This document shows, piece after piece, positions 25,369 through 33,809 of a stretch of 64,000 nucleotides of DNA. The position numbers and the translations under genes are program-made. Each line of letters opens with the position of its first letter. Position 1 is the stretch's first letter. The notes under the pieces are model-generated. The model was not told the origin of the DNA. It searched no databases and saw nothing but the letters and a program-made list of their open reading frames with translations. Source of the DNA: Azoarcus sp. KH32C (GTDB lineage: Bacteria > Pseudomonadota > Gammaproteobacteria > Burkholderiales > Rhodocyclaceae); assembly GCF_000349945.1 (NCBI RefSeq), contig NC_020516.1, positions 558,001 to 622,000 of the forward strand. Reading direction: 5' to 3'.

Positions 25369-26292
25369 ATGCAACTGCCGAAAAGCGTACGCATCGTCGA
25401 TGTCGGCCCGCGCGACGGGCTGCAGAACGAGAAGCAGGTCGTCGCGACCGGGACCAAGGTCGAGCTGATCGCGCGGCTCGCCGAAGCGGGCCTGAAGACG
25501 ATCGAGGCGACGTCCTTCGTGTCGCCGAAGTGGGTGCCGCAGATGGGCGACAACGCCGAGGTGATGGCACGCATCGCGCGTCGGCCGGGCGTTGCCTACC
25601 CGGTGCTGACGCCGAATCTCAAAGGCTTTGAAGCGGCGCTTGCTGCCGGCGCGGAGGAGGTCGCGGTGTTCGGCGCCGCCTCCGAGTCCTTCAGCCAGAA
25701 GAACATCAACTGTTCGATCGCGGAATCCTTGGAGCGCTTCCGTCCCGTCACCGAGGCCGCGCGCGCGGCCGGGGTGAAGGTGCGCGGCTACGTCTCGTGT
25801 GTCGCCGGCTGCCCCTACGAGGGCCCGGTCGCGCCGGAAAAGGTCGCCGAGGTCGCGGCGACGCTGATGGAGATGGGCTGCTACGAAGTGTCGCTCGGTG
25901 ACACGATCGGCAGCGGCAATCCGGCGAACATCTCGCGCATGCTCGAAGCGGTCATGAAGTGCGTGCCGGTCGAGCGCTTGGCTGGCCACTACCACGACAC
26001 CTACGGCATGGCCGCGGTGAACATCTACGCGTCGCTGCAGATGGGCGTGTCGGTGTTCGATGCGTCCGTCGGCGGGCTGGGCGGTTGCCCCTATGCCGCC
26101 GGTGCTTCCGGCAACGTGGCGACCGAGGATGTCGTGTGGCTGCTCAACGGCCTGGGGGTCGAGACCGGCATCGATCTCGAACGCCTCGTCGATATCGCTG
26201 CGTGGATTAGCGGCGAGCTCGGGCGCGAGCCCGCCTCGCGCGTTGCCCGTGCGGTGCTCGCCAAGCGTGCGAAGGCGAGCTGCGGAGCCTGA
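25369..26292 (+). CDS. liuE: Hydroxymethylglutaryl-CoA lyase
   Basis: 307-residue TIM-barrel enzyme cleaving HMG-CoA to acetyl-CoA and acetoacetate, the last step of leucine degradation. Signatures: VGPRDGLQNEK with the catalytic Arg/Asp, the metal-binding HYHDTYG, and GGLGGCPYAAGASGNVATED with the active-site Cys loop. AGGAG precedes the ATG. With the hydratase it forms the leucine-specific pair of this locus; acetoacetate carbon could feed the thiolase and PHA synthase nearby. Confidence 0.95.
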   Translation: MQLPKSVRIVDVGPRDGLQNEKQVVATGTKVELIARLAEAGLKTIEATSFVSPKWVPQMGDNAEVMARIARRPGVAYPVLTPNLKGFEAALAAGAEEVAVFGAASESFSQKNINCSIAESLERFRPVTEAARAAGVKVRGYVSCVAGCPYEGPVAPEKVAEVAATLMEMGCYEVSLGDTIGSGNPANISRMLEAVMKCVPVERLAGHYHDTYGMAAVNIYASLQMGVSVFDASVGGLGGCPYAAGASGNVATEDVVWLLNGLGVETGIDLERLVDIAAWISGELGREPASRVARAVLAKRAKASCGA

Positions 26293-26389
26293 AACATGGG
26301 CTGAACTTTGAACTCCGTCGGGCGGCGGCAGACCAATCCATCAACTAAAGCAATAGCCGCTCCCGACCCTGACAACCCCCGACCCCGAC

Positions 26390-26605
26390 ATGAGTGTTGC
26401 CTCGCCCTGCATCAATATCTGCCGCATGAACGGCGAAACCGGCCTGTGCGAAGGCTGCTTCCGGACGCTCGACGAGATCGCCGGCTGGAGCCGCCAGGGC
26501 GACGACGAGAAGTTGCGCATCCTGGCGTTGATCGCCCAGCGGCGGTCTGCGCGAGTGACCGCGACCGCCGCTGCGTCGTCGCTGTCTCCGACGGAGGAAT
26601 CATGA
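26390..26605 (+). CDS. DUF1289 small Cys protein (first of a tandem pair)
   Basis: 71 residues: SPCINICRMNGETGLCEGCFRTLDEIAGW is the DUF1289 signature with four Cys (CxxxC...CxxC), probably a small metal-binding fold. Function unknown. No Shine-Dalgarno is visible before ATG 26390 (the region is C-rich), so initiation may be leaderless or weak. Its stop overlaps the start of the next gene (ATGA). Confidence 0.82.
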   Translation: MSVASPCINICRMNGETGLCEGCFRTLDEIAGWSRQGDDEKLRILALIAQRRSARVTATAAASSLSPTEES

Positions 26606-26784
26606 GCGACTCCCTGTGCGTCGGTGTGTGCATGATCGACTGGGACTCCGGCGTCTGCCTCGGCTGCGGGCGCACCCCCGACGAGATCGACGGCGTGCCG
26701 GTTCCGCCGCCGGCCGAACCGGCACCAGCGGCCGCGCCGCTGCCGCAGAACGTCGCAGAGCAGGTCGGCGCAGGCACCGAATGA
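26602..26784 (+). CDS. Second DUF1289-like small Cys protein
   Basis: Only 60 residues. SLCVGVCMIDWDSGVCLGCGRTPDEIDG repeats the DUF1289 Cys pattern of the gene before it (CxxxC...CxxC and RTxDEI), followed by a Pro/Ala-rich tail. It starts at ATG 26602 inside the previous stop (ATGA) with GGAGG upstream, and its own stop overlaps the next ATG (26781), so three genes are translationally coupled. Function unknown; the pair looks like a gene duplication. Confidence 0.75.
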   Translation: MSDSLCVGVCMIDWDSGVCLGCGRTPDEIDGVPVPPPAEPAPAAAPLPQNVAEQVGAGTE

Positions 26785-27701
26785 GCGCAGCAGCGCCTTT
26801 GCCCGACAGCCTGCGGGTGCTCGAGCGCGGCTGGCTGTCCGCGAACAACGTCGTGCTCTTCGATGGCGCCGAGGCGACGGTGATCGACAGCGGCTATGTA
26901 AGCCATGCCGATCAGACGGTCGCGCTGCTACGCGAGGTTCTGGACGGGCGACGGCTTGCCCATCTCGTGAACACCCATTCGCACTCCGACCACATCGGCG
27001 GCAACGCGCGGCTGCAGCGCACTTTCGGTTGCGAGATCAGCGTGCCAGCCGGGATGGTGCCGGCGGTGGCGGCGTGGGACGAGGATGCGCTGCTGCTGTC
27101 GACCGCCGCCCAGTCCGGCGAACGCTTCCACGCCGATCACGCGCTGCACCCTGGCGACACGCTCGGCATGGGCGGGCTGGAATGGCGGGCGATCGCCGCG
27201 CCGGGCCACGACATGGACGCGCTCGTCTTCCACAACCCGGACCGGCGCATCCTGATCTCTGGCGACGCGCTGTGGCGCGACGGGTTCGGCATCCTGTTCG
27301 CCGAGGTGCTCGGCACCGGGGACGGCATCGGCGCCGCGCGGCGCACGCTCGAAGCGATCTCGCGCCTCTCCGTCGACATCGTGATCCCCGGTCACGGTGC
27401 GCCCTTCGTCGAGGTGGACGACGCCCTGGCAAGGGCCTTCGGACGGCTGCGGGCCTTCGAGGAGGACGGCAGCCGGATGGCGCGCAACGCGATCCGCGCC
27501 TGCGTGACCTTCTCGCTCCTCGACACGCGCAGCATCGCGCTCGCCGATCTCGCGGAACATCTGCAGACTGTGCCGCTCTACCGCGAAGCCAATGCGCGCT
27601 TCCTCGGCCTCTCGCCGGATGCGCTGGCCGACTGGCTGGTCGCCGAGCTGACCCGGGCCGGTGTCGCGCGCCGAGACGGGGAGCGGCTCATCGCGGCGTG
27701 A
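26781..27701 (+). CDS. Metallo-beta-lactamase-fold hydrolase
   Basis: 306 residues with the zinc-site motif THSHSDHIGGN, GHDMDAL (third His), the bridging Asp in SGDALWRDGFG and a C-terminal PGHG. The C-terminal helical part differs from RNase Z and from glyoxalase II, so the substrate is open. Translationally coupled (ATGA) to the tandem DUF1289 genes, which suggests those proteins serve this enzyme or its metal supply. Confidence 0.85.
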   Translation: MSAAAPLPDSLRVLERGWLSANNVVLFDGAEATVIDSGYVSHADQTVALLREVLDGRRLAHLVNTHSHSDHIGGNARLQRTFGCEISVPAGMVPAVAAWDEDALLLSTAAQSGERFHADHALHPGDTLGMGGLEWRAIAAPGHDMDALVFHNPDRRILISGDALWRDGFGILFAEVLGTGDGIGAARRTLEAISRLSVDIVIPGHGAPFVEVDDALARAFGRLRAFEEDGSRMARNAIRACVTFSLLDTRSIALADLAEHLQTVPLYREANARFLGLSPDALADWLVAELTRAGVARRDGERLIAA

Positions 27702-27759
27702 AGGTGGCCGCGGGCTCATACTTTGGCGATAATCGGACTCCCACGTGGAGTGATTGGTC

Positions 27760-28638
27760 ATGCAGGTCGTCCTGATTAGCGGACTGTCGGGGTCCGGCAA
27801 GAGTGTCGCGCTGAAGGTGCTCGAGGATGCGGGCTACTACGCCATCGACAACCTGCCGGGGAATCTGCTGCCCCAACTCGTCGAAGAGCTGCGCGGCACC
27901 GGTTACCGGCGCCTCGCGGTCGCCGTCGATGTGCGCTCGGGCGCGAGCATCGAGGCGCTTCCCGAGCAGGTCGACGCGCTGCGCAAGATGGGCCACGACC
28001 TGCGCGTGATCTTCCTCGATGCGCGCGACGACACGCTGATCGCGCGTTTCTCGGAAACGCGCCGCCGGCACCCGCTCGCCAGCGAGGACGTCTCGCTCGC
28101 CGAAGCGATCCAGAAGGAACGCGATACGCTCGCAGGCATCGCCGAACTCGGCCATCGCATCGATACCAGCGACCTGCAGGCGAACACGCTGCGCGGGTGG
28201 ATCAAGGACTTCATGGGCATCGACGCGACCGAGGGCCTGACGCTGATGTTCCAGTCCTTTGGCTTCAAGTACGGCATCCCGCTGGACGCGGACCTCGTCT
28301 TCGACGTGCGTTGTCTGCCCAATCCGCACTACGACCCGGTGCTGAGGCCCTTCACGGGCAAGGACCAACCCGTCATCGAATTCCTTGAAGGCCAGCCCGA
28401 AGTGGCGCGGATGAGCGAGGACATCCGCCGCTTCGTCGCGGACTGGCTGCCGGCCTATGCGCGCGACAACCGCAGCTACCTGACGGTGGCGATCGGCTGT
28501 ACCGGCGGGCAGCACCGTTCGGTGTACATTGCCGAATGGCTGGGGCGGCAGTTCGTCGATCGCGTGCGGGTACTCGTACGGCACCGCTCGGCGGCGCGCC
28601 GGCAGGTGGACGGGCCGAAGGGAATGCCCGATCAGTGA
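27760..28638 (+). CDS. rapZ: RNase adapter / nucleotide-binding protein RapZ
   Basis: 292 residues with an N-terminal P-loop (ISGLSGSGKSVALKVLED), DARDDTLIARFSETRRRHPL, and a C-terminal IGCTGGQHRSVYIAEWL sugar-phosphate-binding domain. In E. coli RapZ senses GlcN6P and directs RNase E to GlmZ; in betaproteobacteria the target RNA is not established. ATG 27760 fits the family; TTG 27754 two codons earlier is an alternative. Its stop overlaps the next gene's GTG (GTGA). Confidence 0.93.
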   Translation: MQVVLISGLSGSGKSVALKVLEDAGYYAIDNLPGNLLPQLVEELRGTGYRRLAVAVDVRSGASIEALPEQVDALRKMGHDLRVIFLDARDDTLIARFSETRRRHPLASEDVSLAEAIQKERDTLAGIAELGHRIDTSDLQANTLRGWIKDFMGIDATEGLTLMFQSFGFKYGIPLDADLVFDVRCLPNPHYDPVLRPFTGKDQPVIEFLEGQPEVARMSEDIRRFVADWLPAYARDNRSYLTVAIGCTGGQHRSVYIAEWLGRQFVDRVRVLVRHRSAARRQVDGPKGMPDQ

Positions 28639-29024
28639 AAGCATCTCTTGCGGGCTGGCTCGAGCTGCTGCGTCCCGGGGATTACGTGATTCTCGTTGCC
28701 GCCCTCGCAGCCTGCGTGTTGTCGGCCGTCGTGCTGTGGCGCGGCGGGGCGCCGGACAAGGCCATTGTGCGTACCGGCGGCAAGGTCGTTGCGGAACTGG
28801 CGCTCACGCGCGCGCAGACCGTCGAAGTGCCGGGCCCGCTGGGCACCACCCGCATCGAGATACAGCCCGGCCGGGCGCGTGTGGCCTCCGATCCCGGTCC
28901 GCGCCAGTATTGCGTGCGCCAGGGATGGCTGACGCGTTCGGGCTCGGTCGCGATCTGCGCGCCCAATCAGGTCAGCCTCAGCCTCAGCGGCGGGGCCACG
29001 GACTATGACTCCCTCAACTATTGA
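28635..29024 (+). CDS. NusG-domain-II small membrane-anchored protein
   Basis: 129 residues: one N-terminal membrane helix (about 17-36, DYVILVAALAACVLSAVVLW) followed by an extracytoplasmic NusG-II-like beta domain (TVEVPGPLGTTRIEIQPG ... ICAPNQVSLSLSGG) with two Cys. Such proteins pair with Gx-type transporters and are often found with flavinylated redox systems; no ApbE or Rnf gene is here. It starts with GTG 28635 overlapping the rapZ stop and overlaps the next gene by 20 bp. Confidence 0.75.
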   Translation: MKASLAGWLELLRPGDYVILVAALAACVLSAVVLWRGGAPDKAIVRTGGKVVAELALTRAQTVEVPGPLGTTRIEIQPGRARVASDPGPRQYCVRQGWLTRSGSVAICAPNQVSLSLSGGATDYDSLNY

Positions 29025-29541
29025 GATCCAGCCGACCGACGACGACCGGCGCATCGCTCGGCTGGCGGCGGCGGCGATCGCGCTGTCCGTCGCCGAGGCC
29101 GCGATCCCCTTGCCGCTGCCCGGCGTCAAACCCGGCCTCGGCAACATCGTTATCCTGATCGTGCTGCTGCGCTGGGGGTGGCGCGACGCGGTGTGGGTCG
29201 GGCTGTTGCGCGTCTTCGCGAGCAGCCTGCTGCTCGGCCAGCTTTTCGCACCGGGCTTCTTCCTGAGTCTTTCGGGGTCGGTGGTCAGCCTCGCGGTATT
29301 GGGGCTCGCCAAGCACCTGCCGCGGCGCTGGTTCGGCCCCGTTTCGCTCAGCGTGTTTGCGGCCTTCGCGCACATCGGCGGGCAGCTCGTCCTCGCGCGG
29401 CTGTGGCTCGTGCCGCACAACGGCGTGTTCTACCTCGTGCCGGTCTTCGCCGCGGCGGCGACGTTGTTCGGGCTCATCAACGGACTGGTCGCGGCGAAGA
29501 TGCTCGTCCGCCTCGGACCGCTCACATCCCCTGACGCTTGA
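29005..29541 (+). CDS. Gx transporter family membrane protein
   Basis: 178 residues with about five hydrophobic helices and the family segment PLPGVKPGLGNIVILIVLL followed by FFLSLSGSVVSLAVL. It belongs to the group misannotated as heptaprenyl diphosphate synthase component I, now called Gx transporters, thought to carry small molecules. Coupled to the NusG-domain-II gene by a 20-bp overlap. The C-terminus converges with and overlaps the DLH-family gene by 20 bp. Confidence 0.75.
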   Translation: MTPSTIEIQPTDDDRRIARLAAAAIALSVAEAAIPLPLPGVKPGLGNIVILIVLLRWGWRDAVWVGLLRVFASSLLLGQLFAPGFFLSLSGSVVSLAVLGLAKHLPRRWFGPVSLSVFAAFAHIGGQLVLARLWLVPHNGVFYLVPVFAAAATLFGLINGLVAAKMLVRLGPLTSPDA

Positions 29542-30388
29542 ACCAGTCGAGCATGCGCTGCCAGCCGTCGGTCGCCTCGGCCGGCCGGTAAGTCGGGCGG
29601 TAGTCGGCGTGGAAGGCGTGGCCGGCTTCAGGATAGACGACGATCGTGCACTCCTCGTCGGCCAGTGCGAGCCGGGCGCGCATCATCTCGATGTCCTCCG
29701 GCGGGATCTCCGCGTCCTTGCCGCCATATAGGCCGAGGACCGGCACCTTGAGGCGCTCGACCACATCCGCGGGCTGCAGCGGCGTCTCGCGCGTGCGGGG
29801 CGTGTCGAGCAGCCCATACCAGGCGACGGCCGCGGCAAGCTTGGCGTTGTGCGTCGCGTACAGCCACACGACGCGACCGCCCCAGTCGAAGCCGGTCGCC
29901 GCAATCCGCCTGGGATCGCCGCCGTTGTTCGTTGCCCATGCGACGCAAGCGTCGAGGTCGCTCATCACCTGCGCGTCCGGAATGCGGGAAACGGTAGTCG
30001 CGGACAGCGCCGGGCGATCGCCGATCGGCGCCATATTCCCCTGGCGGAAGAACAGCTCGGGTGCGACCGCCAGATAGCCGAGCTTGGCGAGCCGCCGGCA
30101 TACGTCACGGAGATAGTCGCTCACGCCATAGATTTCCTCGACGACGAGGACGGTGGGCAGAGTTTTGGTGTCGGCGGGTTTCGCAAAAAAGATCGGCATG
30201 CTGCCGCCAATCACCGCGATCCTCGTCGAATCGGATTCGATGCCCACCTCGTCCGTGAGGATCGCGGTTTGCGCGCGCGTCGCTTGCGCCACAATCGCAA
30301 CGCCGACTGCCCCGAGCGCCGCGACGAAATTGCGGCGATCCATGCGTATCGCGGCCAGCGCGCTCGCGCAGCGTGATGGTGAACGCAT
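29522..30388 (-). CDS. Dienelactone-hydrolase-family protein with Asp at the nucleophile site
   Basis: 288 residues, probably exported: MDRRNFVAALGAVGVAIVAQ resembles a Tat signal (RRNF). The alpha/beta-hydrolase core matches the DLH family (VLVVEEIYGVSDYLRD, LYGGKDAEIPPED with the Asp, AGHAFHADY with the His). The nucleophile elbow, normally GxCxGG with a catalytic Cys, reads GFDWGGR, with Asp168 in its place, so activity may differ or be lost. ATG 30388 is chosen because AGGAGG lies eight bases upstream, although it adds 15 residues before MDRR. Confidence 0.85.
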   Translation of the reverse strand: MRSPSRCASALAAIRMDRRNFVAALGAVGVAIVAQATRAQTAILTDEVGIESDSTRIAVIGGSMPIFFAKPADTKTLPTVLVVEEIYGVSDYLRDVCRRLAKLGYLAVAPELFFRQGNMAPIGDRPALSATTVSRIPDAQVMSDLDACVAWATNNGGDPRRIAATGFDWGGRVVWLYATHNAKLAAAVAWYGLLDTPRTRETPLQPADVVERLKVPVLGLYGGKDAEIPPEDIEMMRARLALADEECTIVVYPEAGHAFHADYRPTYRPAEATDGWQRMLDWFKRQGM

Positions 30389-30517
30389 CTTCCGGTCCTC
30401 CTGAGAGCGTGCGCATGCCTTGATGACAGGCGCGCAGGCCCGAGCGTTCCGCGTGCTTGACTTTGCAGTCGCCCGGCATTACATGTGGATCTCTTCGACC
30501 GCCTTTGGATAACGATC

Positions 30518-31099
30518 ATGAGCGATCTGCCGATCAGCCGCTTTCCCGTGCCGGAGCTGAAGGATCTGCCCGAAGACATCCGCGCCAAGATCCTCGCCGT
30601 GCAGCAAAAGGCCGGCTTCGTACCCAACGTGTTCCTGACGCTCGCGCACCGGCCGGACGAGTTCCGCGCCTTCTTCGCCTATCACGACGCCTTGATGGAA
30701 AAGGACCAGGGGCTCACGAAGGCCGAGCGCGAGATGATCGTCGTCGCGACCTCGGGCGCGAACAACTGCCTCTACTGCGTCGTCGCCCACGGCGCGATCC
30801 TGCGTATCCGCGCGAAGAACCCGCGCGTCGCCGACCAGGTCGCGACCAACTACCGCAAGGCCGAGATCACGCCGCGGCAGCGTGCGATGCTCGATTTCGC
30901 GATGAAGGTCGCGCTGGACTCCGGGGCCGTCGACGAGGCCGACTTCGCACCGCTGCGCGAGCAGGGCTTCAGCGACGACGACATCTGGGACATCGGCGCG
31001 ATCGCCGGCTTCTTTGCGATGAGCAACCGCCTCGCGAACCTTTCCAGCATGCGGCCCAACGACGAGTTCTACCTGATGGGGCGCCTGCCGAAGGCGTGA
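30518..31099 (+). CDS. AhpD-like (carboxymuconolactone-decarboxylase family) peroxidase-related protein
   Basis: 193 all-helical residues with the AhpD-type redox motif CLYCVVAH (CxxC followed by His) after EREMIVVATSGANN, and a C-terminal FFAMSNRLANLSSMRPNDEFY typical of uncharacterised peroxidase-related enzymes. Likely a thiol-dependent peroxide reductase; substrate and reductant are unknown. ATG 30518 is used; the frame is open to an earlier ATG at 30485, but MSDLPISRFP fits the family. Confidence 0.85.
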   Translation: MSDLPISRFPVPELKDLPEDIRAKILAVQQKAGFVPNVFLTLAHRPDEFRAFFAYHDALMEKDQGLTKAEREMIVVATSGANNCLYCVVAHGAILRIRAKNPRVADQVATNYRKAEITPRQRAMLDFAMKVALDSGAVDEADFAPLREQGFSDDDIWDIGAIAGFFAMSNRLANLSSMRPNDEFYLMGRLPKA

Positions 31100-31117
31100 G
31101 GCGCGGACCGCGCCGGA

Positions 31118-31681
31118 TCAGCGCGCCCCGGGACTGACGAGGATGCGCCCGGCGCGCCGCCGCCGCCCGATCTCGCCCTGCACGCCCAGGCCGCCGTGGG
31201 CGTGGCAGATTGCGCAGGCGAGCGCGTCGGCCGCGTCCGGACTCGGGCTGCCGTCGAGCGAGAGCAGGCGCTGCACCATGTGCTGGACCTGGTCCTTGTT
31301 CGCCTTGCCGTAGCCCACGACGGCCTGCTTCACCTGCAGCGCGGTGTATTCATGCACCTCGAGGTCCCGTGACACGGCGCCGCAGATCACCGCGCCGCGC
31401 GCCTGCCCGAGCAGCAGCGTGGATTGCGGATTGACGTTCACGAACACCTTCTCGACCGCCACCTGGTCGGGCGTGTAGGTCGCGATCACTTCGCGCACGC
31501 CGTCGAGCAAGGTCTTCAGCCGTCCCGGCAGTTCGCCGTCGCGCGTGCGGATGCAGCCGCTGGCAACGTAGCGCAACTCGTTGCCGAGCTTGTCGATGAG
31601 GCCGAAGCCGGTGATGCGCAGGCCCGGGTCGAGGCCGAGGATGCGGGTGGAGACGATGCGGGAAGCGCTGGGACCATTCAT
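31118..31681 (-). CDS. ruvC: Holliday-junction resolvase RuvC
   Basis: 187 residues, slightly longer than most RuvC. ILGLDPGLRITGFG holds the first catalytic Asp, VAVEKVFVNVNPQSTLLLGQARG the Glu and junction-binding loop, and PDAADALACAICHAH the last acidic residues. RuvC nicks junctions held by RuvAB; ruvB is 31 kb away in this window and ruvA is not present. The first nine residues (MNGPSASRI) are poorly conserved, so GTG 31654 is an alternative start. Convergent with the AhpD-like gene. Confidence 0.94.
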   Translation of the reverse strand: MNGPSASRIVSTRILGLDPGLRITGFGLIDKLGNELRYVASGCIRTRDGELPGRLKTLLDGVREVIATYTPDQVAVEKVFVNVNPQSTLLLGQARGAVICGAVSRDLEVHEYTALQVKQAVVGYGKANKDQVQHMVQRLLSLDGSPSPDAADALACAICHAHGGLGVQGEIGRRRRAGRILVSPGAR

Positions 31682-31731
31682 CCGTGCATTTTACGGGCTA
31701 CGGGCGCATCCTGCCCGGACATACCCCCCGT

Positions 31732-31760
31732 TTGACCGGTCCGGCTTGTCCGACGATACT
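31732..31760 (+). promoter_or_regulatory. Candidate sigma-70 promoter for the esterase autotransporter
   Basis: TTGACC (31732-31737) and GATACT (31755-31760) with a 17-bp spacer, 50 bp upstream of the esterase start codon. Confidence 0.5.
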
Positions 31761-31810
31761 TTTCCGTCATTCAAGAAAACGCTTCCAGGGCCATGACAAG
31801 GAGTTCGCCA

Positions 31811-33640
31811 ATGATCCGACGTTCCATCCTTGCCGCTGCGATCGCTGCCTTCTGCAGCAGCGGCGCGCAAGCGGCCGACTTCAGCGCTACCTATTTCTTC
31901 GGCGACAGCCTCAGCGACGCCGGCAGCTTCTCCGCCTTCCTGCCGGCGGGGACCGGCCGTTTCACGACCAACCCCGGCCCGGTGTGGGCCGAGGATCTCG
32001 CCGCTGCACTCGGCACGCGCGCGGTTCCGGCGCTCGCCGGCGGCACCAACTTCGCGCAGGGCGGGGCGCGCGTGACTCTGCAGCCCGGCGTGCCGGACAC
32101 CAACCTCCTGACGGCGAACGCGACGCCGATCGCGGATCAGATCGCTGCCTATCTCACCGTCGCCGGGCATGCCCGCAGCAATGCCCTCTATTCGGTGTGG
32201 GGCGGCGCAAACGATCTTTTCCGCGCCATCGACTCCACCACGCCCGAATCCGCCGATCCGGTGGGCTACCTGCTGACGACGGCCGGCCAGACCGTCGCCG
32301 CCGTCTCTGAACTGAAGGTAGCCGGCGCGCGCTACATCCTCGTACCGACGCTCCCCGACGTCGGCACGACGCCCTTCGGCAACTCGCTCGGCCCGGTGGG
32401 TGCAGCCGGCGTGACGCAGCTGTCTTCGCTCTACAACCAGGCCGTGTTCGGCGGCCTCGCCGCGGCTCGCGTCCAGGTCATTCCGCTCGACATCTTCTCG
32501 CTCCTGAACGAGGCGATCGCTTCCCCCGCACAGTTCGGATTCGTCAACGTCACCCTGCCGGCCTGCGGCGCGACGCAGGCGCTGCTGTGCACGCAGGCCG
32601 ACCTGATTGCGCCGGGAGCCGACCAGACCTTTCTCTTCGCGGATGGCGTTCATCCGACGACGGGGGCGCACCGCATCATCGCGGACTACGCGCTCTCCGT
32701 GCTGCGCGCCCCGGGCGCGATATCGCAGCTCGCCGAATCGCCGGCGCACACGCGCGAGATGCTCATGACCACGATCGCAGACCAGGCGGCGCTCGGCCTG
32801 TGGTCCCGCACCCAGCCCGGCTTCGGCGCGTGGGCGAGCCTCGGCGCGAGCCACCTCAAGCAGGCCTCGAGCGATAGCGTACCGGGCGCCGACGGCAACC
32901 CGTACGACGTCACCGTCGGCATCGACACGCACCTGTCTGCCAACACCGTCGTCGGTGCTGCCTTCGGTGCAGGCTCGCTCGATGCCGACTTCTCGGGCGA
33001 CGCCGGAAGCTATCGCCAAGACGAGCGGACGCTGGCGCTTTACGCCGGTTACCGCAGCGGACCCTTGCGCGCAACGGTCGTTGCTGCGGCCGGCGACATC
33101 GACTTCGACACCCGCCGGGCTGCCACCCTCGGGCCTGCCCGCCGCGTGATGAAGGGCGATACCTCCGGTACGAACCGATCGCTCGGTGCCGAGGCCTCGT
33201 ACGACCTCTCCGAAGGCGTGGTCCGGCACGGGCCGCTACTCGGCGTGGATTGGCAGCAAGTGCGCGTCGAAGGCTTCCGCGAGCGCGGCAACGCGTCGAC
33301 GACGATGGAGTTCGACTCGCAACAGCGCGACTCGCTGGTAGGGCGCATCGGTTACCAATTGCGCTACGAGCAGGGGCGTTGCCAGCCTTATGCCCGGATC
33401 GCGTTCAACCACGAATTCGCGGATCAGGACCGTGACGTGCGCGCCAATCTGGTGACCCTGCCGGACAACGGCTTCGCGCTGCCCGCCTTCGCCGCCGAGC
33501 GCAACTACGGGACCGCGACGGTCGGTGTCGCCGCGAAGCTCTCGCCGACGGTCAGCGCCAATGTCGCACTCACCGGACGTTTCGCCCCCGACGACGTCAG
33601 CTGGTACGGGCTGCAGGCTGGCATCCAGATCGGCTTCTGA
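31811..33640 (+). CDS. GDSL-esterase autotransporter (EstA-like)
   Basis: 609-residue type V secretion esterase. Signal peptide (MIRRSILAAAIAAFCSSGAQ-AA), then the GDSL passenger with FFGDSLSDAG (nucleophile Ser33), VWGGANDLF (block III Asn) and FADGVHPTTGAHRI (Asp/His). From about residue 330 there is a C-terminal autotransporter beta-barrel ending in the Phe-terminated GLQAGIQIGF. The passenger stays attached in EstA-type proteins, giving cell-surface lipase/esterase activity. ATG 31811 follows AAGGAG by seven bases. A GC-rich stem-loop follows. Confidence 0.92.
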   Translation: MIRRSILAAAIAAFCSSGAQAADFSATYFFGDSLSDAGSFSAFLPAGTGRFTTNPGPVWAEDLAAALGTRAVPALAGGTNFAQGGARVTLQPGVPDTNLLTANATPIADQIAAYLTVAGHARSNALYSVWGGANDLFRAIDSTTPESADPVGYLLTTAGQTVAAVSELKVAGARYILVPTLPDVGTTPFGNSLGPVGAAGVTQLSSLYNQAVFGGLAAARVQVIPLDIFSLLNEAIASPAQFGFVNVTLPACGATQALLCTQADLIAPGADQTFLFADGVHPTTGAHRIIADYALSVLRAPGAISQLAESPAHTREMLMTTIADQAALGLWSRTQPGFGAWASLGASHLKQASSDSVPGADGNPYDVTVGIDTHLSANTVVGAAFGAGSLDADFSGDAGSYRQDERTLALYAGYRSGPLRATVVAAAGDIDFDTRRAATLGPARRVMKGDTSGTNRSLGAEASYDLSEGVVRHGPLLGVDWQQVRVEGFRERGNASTTMEFDSQQRDSLVGRIGYQLRYEQGRCQPYARIAFNHEFADQDRDVRANLVTLPDNGFALPAFAAERNYGTATVGVAAKLSPTVSANVALTGRFAPDDVSWYGLQAGIQIGF

Positions 33641-33650
33641 GTTGTGGGCG

Positions 33651-33682
33651 GCGTGGGCGGCAGCGTGCCCCGCCGCCCACGC
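33651..33682 (+). terminator. GC-rich stem-loop after the esterase gene
   Basis: GCGTGGGCGG (33651-33660) pairs with CCGCCCACGC (33673-33682) around a 12-nt loop, 11 bp after the stop codon. No T-run, so termination is only suggested. Confidence 0.4.
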
Positions 33683-33809
33683 GCCTGCCCCGGATGGGCG
33701 CAAAGACCGCTCTGTTGGCGTGGTTAATCGGCTACACTTCTCTCGATGACGTCCGGATTGTCCCTCGGACTCCGGGCGCCGCAGCTGCAATCGCAAGGGG
33801 AGAAGAACC

